From assembly GCA_014860565.1 (NCBI GenBank), contig JACZJN010000219.1, forward strand, positions 1 through 49,962: DNA of 49,962 nt, given 5' to 3'. Below the pieces are notes generated by a model. The model saw only the letters and a list, made by a program, of their open reading frames with translations, was not told where the DNA came from and did not search any database. The stretch comes from Bacteroidota bacterium (GTDB lineage Bacteria > Bacteroidota > Ignavibacteria > SZUA-365). How positions within the stretch are numbered: position 1 is the stretch's first letter; the number at the start of each line of letters is the position of its first letter. Below, one piece after another: positions 44,653 through 49,962 of this stretch. The position numbers and the translations under genes were made by a program.

Positions 44653-46290
44653 CTATCGGGGCAGGCTGAAATAAAACGTTGCCCCCTTGTCGACGGCGCT
44701 TTCGGCCCATACGCGTCCGCCATGCCGGTGGATGATGCGCTGCACGTTCGCCAGGCCGATACCCGTCCCTTCGTACTCCTTCGAGGAATGCAGACGCTGG
44801 AAAACACCGAACAGCTTGTCGGCGTACTGCATGTCGAAGCCCACGCCGTTGTCGCGCGTAGCGATAATCCATTCGTCCCCGCTTTCCGTGCAGGTGATTT
44901 CGATACGAGCGGGGTCGCGGGTGCGCGTGTACTTCAGCGCATTGCTTGCCAGGTTCATCAGGGCAAGTCGGAGCATGGAAGGATCGCCGCGCACGGTGGG
45001 CAGTTCCGGGATAATCCAATCGACGCGGCGCTGCGATGTTTGATTCTGCAGTGCATCCATGATCTCGCGTACGATACTCTGCAGATCGCAGTCGCTATGG
45101 AGCATCTCCGTCCGGCCCATGCGCGAGAATACGAGCAGGTCATCGATAAGCTGCCCCATGTCCTTTGCGGCATCGGCCACGAGCCCCATCCAGCGCCTGC
45201 CCTTTTCATCGAGCTGCGGCGCGACGTCGCGCAGGAGCAGGTCGACAAACCCGCTGATATGCCGCAAGGGCGCGCGCAGGTCATGCGAAACCGAATAACT
45301 GAAAGCCCCGAGTTCCTGGTTGGCTGCCTCCAGTTCGCGGTTGGCGGTTTCGAGCGAGGTTGTGCGTTCCTGCACGCGCTGCTCAAGTTCGGCGTTGAGC
45401 CGCCGCAGCTGCGCTTCGCTGTCTTCGAACTGCTGCGTACGCTCATGCACCCGTCGATCGAGTGTGTCGTTCATTTGGCGGAGCTGTTCGGCCGCCTTGA
45501 TATGCGGCGTGATATCGCGCGCGGCTGCGTAGATCAGCTTGCCTGCGGGAGCAGAACGCCACTCGATCCAGCGATAACTCCCATCCTTGCAACGATAGCG
45601 GTTGGTGAAACCGATCACCGGAACCTGATCGGAAAGCGCTGCGATGGCATCGAGTGTCGACTGAAGATCATCGGGATGCACGAGTTCAAGGAACTGTCGT
45701 CCCTCGAGTTCCTCGTGTGTATATCCCAGCGTCGTTTCCCAGACGCGGTTCAGATGCCGAAAATATCCGTCGGTATCCGCGATGCACAGCAGGTCCAGCG
45801 CGAGATTGAAAAAACGGTCCAGTTCCTCGGTTTTCTCACGGAGCGCTGATTCCGCCGCTTTCTGGGGCGTGATGTCGCGCACCGTCGCCTGCAGCACCCG
45901 GCGTCCGCCGAAGTCGAATGCGGAAAGCAGCACGTGGGCAGGGAAGTCTTCACCGTTCATACGCCGGTGCGTCCATTCGAAACTGTCGACACCGCTCATG
46001 AATGCATGACGGATATGCTCCAGCGCCGCTTCCATCGAAGGACGGCCGTCGGGTTGCCGCGGGGGGGAAATGTCCGCGGGGTGGATATGCGTCATGACGT
46101 CGCGGGCGGGGATGGAGAAGATTTCGAGCGCACGGGGATTGCAGTCGAAGAACCCTTCTTCGGTCAGAAGGAAAATCGCATCGTGGGAGCTTTCAAACAC
46201 GGTGCGGAACTGGTCTTCCATCTCCTGTGAGGTTTGTGAAGCCAACTGCTCCAGCACGGGCTTGTGTGAATTTTCCGTGGCTTCCTGCAT
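44653..46290 (-). CDS. PAS-PAS sensor histidine kinase
   Basis: A 545-residue soluble kinase without membrane helices. Two PAS domains lie at about residues 25-145 and 150-265, then a coiled-coil linker (265-325). The kinase has H336 in SYSVSHDLRAPLRHI, the style of bacteriophytochrome kinases, then NLASNALKYT, RDNGVGFD and GTGIGLANVQRI. The partner is probably the receiver 64 bases downstream. I chose ATG 46290 because the AAGGAG site lies six bases upstream; ATG 46296 is too close to it. Confidence 0.92.
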   Translation of the reverse strand: MQEATENSHKPVLEQLASQTSQEMEDQFRTVFESSHDAIFLLTEEGFFDCNPRALEIFSIPARDVMTHIHPADISPPRQPDGRPSMEAALEHIRHAFMSGVDSFEWTHRRMNGEDFPAHVLLSAFDFGGRRVLQATVRDITPQKAAESALREKTEELDRFFNLALDLLCIADTDGYFRHLNRVWETTLGYTHEELEGRQFLELVHPDDLQSTLDAIAALSDQVPVIGFTNRYRCKDGSYRWIEWRSAPAGKLIYAAARDITPHIKAAEQLRQMNDTLDRRVHERTQQFEDSEAQLRRLNAELEQRVQERTTSLETANRELEAANQELGAFSYSVSHDLRAPLRHISGFVDLLLRDVAPQLDEKGRRWMGLVADAAKDMGQLIDDLLVFSRMGRTEMLHSDCDLQSIVREIMDALQNQTSQRRVDWIIPELPTVRGDPSMLRLALMNLASNALKYTRTRDPARIEITCTESGDEWIIATRDNGVGFDMQYADKLFGVFQRLHSSKEYEGTGIGLANVQRIIHRHGGRVWAESAVDKGATFYFSLPR

Positions 46291-46711
46291 TGCCATCTCC
46301 TTCGACTGGCGAACGTACCATAGCCGCAACACGAACATGAGCCCACGGCGCTCGTGAAGAGGGGCTCCTGCTCGAACGGATTTCCTTATGAGTCTGACAC
46401 AATGATAGTAGCAAATCTTTGCACGAGTGTCAATGCCCTTGCAGCCGCGTGCGATAATTTCTTGGCGCTGAGAAGGTTACGGCATGCAGCAGTGGCAAGA
46501 GAGAATCCGCCCCGAGGCGGACATCAAAAAAACAGCTGAAATTCCCTCAGATTCTTGTGGCATTTGGCGTGCGAAAGCGGTAACATTCTGCAGAAATAAA
46601 ATCGCACCGATATTTTATTTGCACGAGGCGGATTACGACAAGCACATCCTCCTGTCGTGTTTTTTCATGTTGTCCGATATTTTGCTCGATCATTTTTCAG
46701 GAGATCCAGAA
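46291..46711. other. Divergent intergenic region before the subtilase gene
   Basis: It holds the promoters of the PAS kinase (minus) and the subtilase (plus). No gene is seen, and no promoter pair stands out. The string CGAGGCGGA occurs twice, at about 46512 and 46624. Confidence 0.4.
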
Positions 46712-48544
46712 ATGAAACGCTTTTCTCTAGTGTTCACCCTGGCCATGCTCTTTTTTGCCGCCTGCAGCGATCAACCTTCCGGTCCCGCTTCAGATGGTGA
46801 CGCAGGTTTGCGCAAGGCCGCAACTATCGATGATGCGAGTGGAAATATCGATCTGAAGGATCGGTACATCGTCGTATTCAAGGAATCCGTCGGGAACGCC
46901 GATAGGGCAATTGACGAGATGACGCGCGGGAACGGCAGCAAGGTGCATTACCGCTACGGCAGCGCTCTCAAGGGCTTTTGCGCCACGATCCCGGCGCAGG
47001 CACTCGAAGGCATCCGCCACAATCCGAACGTCGATTACATCGAAGCGGACGGGATCATGACGGCGAATACCGTATCGCAGCCCGTCGGCAGCAATCTCTG
47101 GGGAATCGACCGCATTGATCAGCGGAGCCGTCCCCTCGATGGCTACTATGTGTACAACACCGACGGTACCGGTGTGACGGCGTACATCATTGACACCGGC
47201 ATTCGCTACGATCATGTGGAATTCAACGGACGCGCCTCGTTCGGATTCGATGCATTCGGCGGCACGGGCGCTGACGGCAACGGTCATGGCACGCATGTGT
47301 CGGGTACCGTCGGCGGCATCAATGTCGGTGTGGCGAAGAACGTGACGTTGAAAGCGGTCCGCGTGCTCGACAACCGGGGTTCAGGAACGACCTCGGGCGT
47401 CATCGCCGGCATCAACTGGGTCGTGAGTGATCACGTCGGCACCAATCCCGCGGTGGCGAACATGTCGCTGGGCGGAGGCTATTCCTCTTCGCTCAATGCC
47501 GCGGTCGCCAACGCTGTTTCCGATGGCGTGGTCTTCGCCGTCGCCGCCGGCAACGAAAGCACGCTTGCCAGCAGCAAATCACCCGCAAGCGAGCCCAGCG
47601 CGATCACCGTCGGCGCCACGACGAGTACCGACGGCTTCGCATCCTATTCCAATTACGGCAGCGTGGTCGACATTCTCGCACCGGGATCGAGCATTTATTC
47701 CTCGTACAAGAACTCCTCGACATCCTACGCCACACTTTCGGGAACGTCCATGGCAACGCCGCATGTCGCCGGTGTCGCCGCGCTCTACCTGGGCGTGAAC
47801 ACCAGCGCGAACCCCGCGCAGGTCGCTTCCGCCCTTATCGGAGGAGCGACGACGACCGCCACCATCTCGGGTCTACCTGCTGGGACGACCAACAAGCTCC
47901 TCTACAGTCTGATCACCGGGCCGGTGTCGGGGAATCCCCCCACCGCACCGACGTCCCTGACTGCGACGGCGGTTTCCACAAGCGCGATCAATCTGAGCTG
48001 GGCAGATAATTCCAACGATGAAAGCGGTTTCTACATCGAGCGTTCGTCCGATGGAATAACCTTCACACAGATCGCATCCGTCGGCGCTGGGGTTTCCAGC
48101 TACAGCAACACCGGACTCGGGAGCAGCACCCAGTTCTATTATCAGGTCCGCGCCTGGAATGCGTTCGGAACCTCTGCATATACGAACATCGCGTCGGCGA
48201 CGACGCTGACCCCGCCTCCCACGACGTTTGTCCATGTCGGCGCTGTCAGCGGCAGTTCCGCATTGGTCCGACGGAATTGGAATGCGACGTTGGCCGTGAC
48301 CGTACACGATGCTTCCCACAACCCGCTCGCCGGAGTATCGGTGACCGTGGCATGGAGCGGGGGCGTGTCGGGGAGCGCGACGGCGGTGACGGGCGCTTCC
48401 GGAATAGCGTACATCACAACGCCAACCATCAACCGCAAGATAACCTACGTCGATATGGCAGTCACGAATCTGAGCGGGACGAATATCAGCTACGATAACA
48501 CGGCAAACGACGTAACGCCGTCTCTTCGGATTCTGCGTCCGTAA
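46712..48544 (+). CDS. Subtilisin-like (S8) protease lipoprotein with FN3 domain
   Basis: A 610-residue exported serine protease. The lipobox is F-A-A-C18. An inhibitor I9-type propeptide lies at residues 50-112 (RYIVVFKESVG ... VDYIEAD). The catalytic triad is D161 (YIIDTG), H192 (NGHGTHVSG) and S346 (LSGTSMATPHVAG), as in the proteinase K family. Residues about 405-495 are a fibronectin III domain and 500-610 an Ig-like (Big_1-type) domain. It has no T9SS tail, so it is anchored rather than released by that route. The ATG at 46712 has an AGGAG site; the frame is open further upstream without support. Confidence 0.92.
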   Translation: MKRFSLVFTLAMLFFAACSDQPSGPASDGDAGLRKAATIDDASGNIDLKDRYIVVFKESVGNADRAIDEMTRGNGSKVHYRYGSALKGFCATIPAQALEGIRHNPNVDYIEADGIMTANTVSQPVGSNLWGIDRIDQRSRPLDGYYVYNTDGTGVTAYIIDTGIRYDHVEFNGRASFGFDAFGGTGADGNGHGTHVSGTVGGINVGVAKNVTLKAVRVLDNRGSGTTSGVIAGINWVVSDHVGTNPAVANMSLGGGYSSSLNAAVANAVSDGVVFAVAAGNESTLASSKSPASEPSAITVGATTSTDGFASYSNYGSVVDILAPGSSIYSSYKNSSTSYATLSGTSMATPHVAGVAALYLGVNTSANPAQVASALIGGATTTATISGLPAGTTNKLLYSLITGPVSGNPPTAPTSLTATAVSTSAINLSWADNSNDESGFYIERSSDGITFTQIASVGAGVSSYSNTGLGSSTQFYYQVRAWNAFGTSAYTNIASATTLTPPPTTFVHVGAVSGSSALVRRNWNATLAVTVHDASHNPLAGVSVTVAWSGGVSGSATAVTGASGIAYITTPTINRKITYVDMAVTNLSGTNISYDNTANDVTPSLRILRP

Positions 48545-48569
48545 GGCGCTGTTCCTGCACCTGATCTGA

Positions 48570-48614
48570 AAAACGCACCGCGGCCGTCTATAGTGGACGG
48601 CCGCGGTGCGTTTT
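48570..48614. terminator. Bidirectional terminator between convergent genes
   Basis: A perfect 19-base-pair stem (AAAACGCACCGCGGCCGTC and its complement) around a TATAGTG loop, with A-rich and T-rich ends, lies between the subtilase and the minus-strand glycine-rich gene. Confidence 0.95.
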
Positions 48615-48664
48615 GGCGTCATATGGCAATTCTTGTGATCGTCCGCGGTTCCGCAGTCGAGGCC

Positions 48665-49962
48665 TCAGCGCATCACCCTCACGGGCTGTACGCCGCGTTC
48701 GGAGTCGGAACGAATTTCGACGAAGTAGTGTCCGTTGGGAAGTGCATCGAGTCTGACGCCGAGCGCATGGACGCCTTCTTGAAATACTTCGCCATTGCGG
48801 ACGATAAGCACTTCGTTGCCCAGGATATCGAAGATGCGTATCGACAGGCGGCGAGCATGCTCCAGGGAGAAAGGAAGCACAATCACGTCATGGGCGGGAC
48901 TGGGATACGGGGGAAGGAGCGTCATCGACAATGGCTGTGCACCGTAGCGAATCTCCACGACAGGGGAATGGTCGAAGCTTCCGTCACGGTCCACTTGACG
49001 CAGTCGATACGAAAGCACGGATCCTGATCGCAGAGCCGGGGAAAGGATGTCGACGTACGAATACTCCTTCGGGGATGCCGTCGTGCCCTGACCAGGGACG
49101 AAGCCGATCCGTTCCCACGCGCCGCCGTCTTCCCGGCGCTCAATCTCGAAGCCGAAATTGTTCAGTTCCGTTGCCGTGCACCAGTGCAACTGCACGAGGT
49201 CGTCTTTGAGATGTGCGCGAAAAGTGACGAGTTCGACCGGAACCGGCAGGACGGTGACAATCTGATTGATTTCCCCTGTGGCGCCTGAAGTCGCGCCGTT
49301 GGCCGGGAACTCGGTCAGCGCCACCGAATTCGTGATTCCATTCGCCCCGCCGTTCGCGCTTTGCGAAGAGCCAACACCGTTGGCCGTGGCGATATATCCG
49401 CCGCCGCCACCACCGCCGGGTCCCTCTGCTTCGTTCCCGTGCGCTGCCTGGCTGATACTCTGATTTCCCCCATCGCCACCGTTTGCCGTGAATGCGATTC
49501 CACTGAGGGAGGAGGTCGCGTAGGCAACGATTGTTCCACCCGCGCCACCGCCTCCGGGCGCGTCGTTCCCGGTGCCTTGCGTATCGCCCCCGTTCGCGCC
49601 GTTTGCACTGATGCTGCCTGTCCCGGTAATGGTCGACGCAATCAGCAGCACAATGCCGCCGCCGTTCCCCCCAGCACCGCCTGCGCTGTTGTTCTGATGT
49701 CCTGCTCCGCCTCCGCCGCCCATGAATAGCCGTTCAGTTGGATCGTTCGCTACAGGGTGACCACCTCGTCCCCCGCGTTCCAAGCGGTAGTCGCCTCCCC
49801 AAGCGGAATTCCCCGGGGGATAATTGCGGGATGTCGCGTCCTGATCATTCGAGGAATACGAGTATCCCCCTCTGCCGCCGCCAGACGAGTTCTGATCACG
49901 ACCTTCCGGATCCCTCCTCCATGCCCTTGAACCGGTACAGGATGTGCACATGACCCCGTTCC
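48665..49962 (-). CDS. Glycine-rich T9SS cargo protein, 5' end beyond the window
   Basis: The frame stays open to the window end, so the N-terminus is missing. The visible part has a glycine/asparagine-rich region (many GGxGG turns, about 49290-49900), a beta-sandwich domain (PVPVELVTFRAHLKDDLVQL, then WCTATELNNFGFEIER), and a T9SS-type sorting domain at the end (PPYPSPAHDVIVLPFSL ... HYFVEIRSDSE). The glycine-rich part suggests a structural or adhesive surface protein. Confidence 0.85.
   Translation of the reverse strand, partial: NGVMCTSCTGSRAWRRDPEGRDQNSSGGGRGGYSYSSNDQDATSRNYPPGNSAWGGDYRLERGGRGGHPVANDPTERLFMGGGGGAGHQNNSAGGAGGNGGGIVLLIASTITGTGSISANGANGGDTQGTGNDAPGGGGAGGTIVAYATSSLSGIAFTANGGDGGNQSISQAAHGNEAEGPGGGGGGGYIATANGVGSSQSANGGANGITNSVALTEFPANGATSGATGEINQIVTVLPVPVELVTFRAHLKDDLVQLHWCTATELNNFGFEIERREDGGAWERIGFVPGQGTTASPKEYSYVDILSPALRSGSVLSYRLRQVDRDGSFDHSPVVEIRYGAQPLSMTLLPPYPSPAHDVIVLPFSLEHARRLSIRIFDILGNEVLIVRNGEVFQEGVHALGVRLDALPNGHYFVEIRSDSERGVQPVRVMR

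Noticed and set aside
1-49962. CRISPR array, tRNA, rRNA, insertion sequence or phage genes
   Set aside because: I saw no repeat-spacer pattern, no cloverleaf candidate and no transposase or phage protein.

Overview
The window is about 50 kb of a GC-rich bacterial chromosome. Five secreted proteins end in a C-terminal domain of the type IX secretion (T9SS) sorting kind (NYPNPF..TT or PNP..G motifs, a final YxYRL / MVLMQ-like strand). That points to the Bacteroidota/Chlorobiota/Ignavibacteria part of the tree. I infer this from domain style only: there is no rRNA or tRNA in the window, and no T9SS machinery gene.

Layout. (1) 177-3599: two minus-strand secreted proteins, a serine beta-lactamase-fold enzyme and an unknown T9SS cargo. 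(2) 3600-4354: a gene graveyard with remnants of an HxlR-type regulator and an SbtA-like transporter. (3) 4355-6018: purK-purE. (4) 6388-10285: a lipoprotein interrupted by an in-frame amber codon, and a large propeller-like T9SS protein. (5) 10507-13322: an AT-richer two-gene operon, a DUF1611 P-loop protein followed by a fusion of an ornithine/alanine-type PLP racemase with a VanX-type D,D-dipeptidase. (6) 13647-19594: a 1718-residue fusion of an SLC12 cation-chloride cotransporter with a long helical region and an AAA+-like ATPase, translationally coupled to an MscS-type channel. (7) 20205-23434: a GT4 glycosyltransferase with an extra helical domain, coupled to a GH130 enzyme. (8) 23660-28253: a peroxiredoxin, a TPR-histidine kinase and an M43 metalloprotease. 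(9) 28576-32131: an APC permease with two universal-stress domains, coupled to an MscS-like membrane protein, then a small secreted candidate and a 36-residue membrane peptide. (10) 32422-43199: a redox operon with a zinc-ribbon protein, two DRTGG proteins (one with a HATPase domain), a hydrogenase-like protein with a degenerate H-cluster site, NuoE/NuoF/NuoG-like subunits, NfnA and NfnB-like subunits and a rubrerythrin-like protein. (11) 43314-46290: a PAS histidine kinase, a response regulator and a response regulator-PAS protein. (12) 46712-49962: a subtilase lipoprotein and the 3' part of a glycine-rich T9SS cargo.

The most interesting units are the SLC12-ATPase fusion with its MscS partner, the DUF1611/racemase-VanX operon, and the redox operon. 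The last joins a NuoEFG-like module to an NfnAB-like module, and both expected catalytic metal sites (the H-cluster and the Mo ligand) appear to be lost. A smaller surprise is a 30-base sequence that is almost identical in two places, each time next to the terminator hairpin of a T9SS cargo gene.
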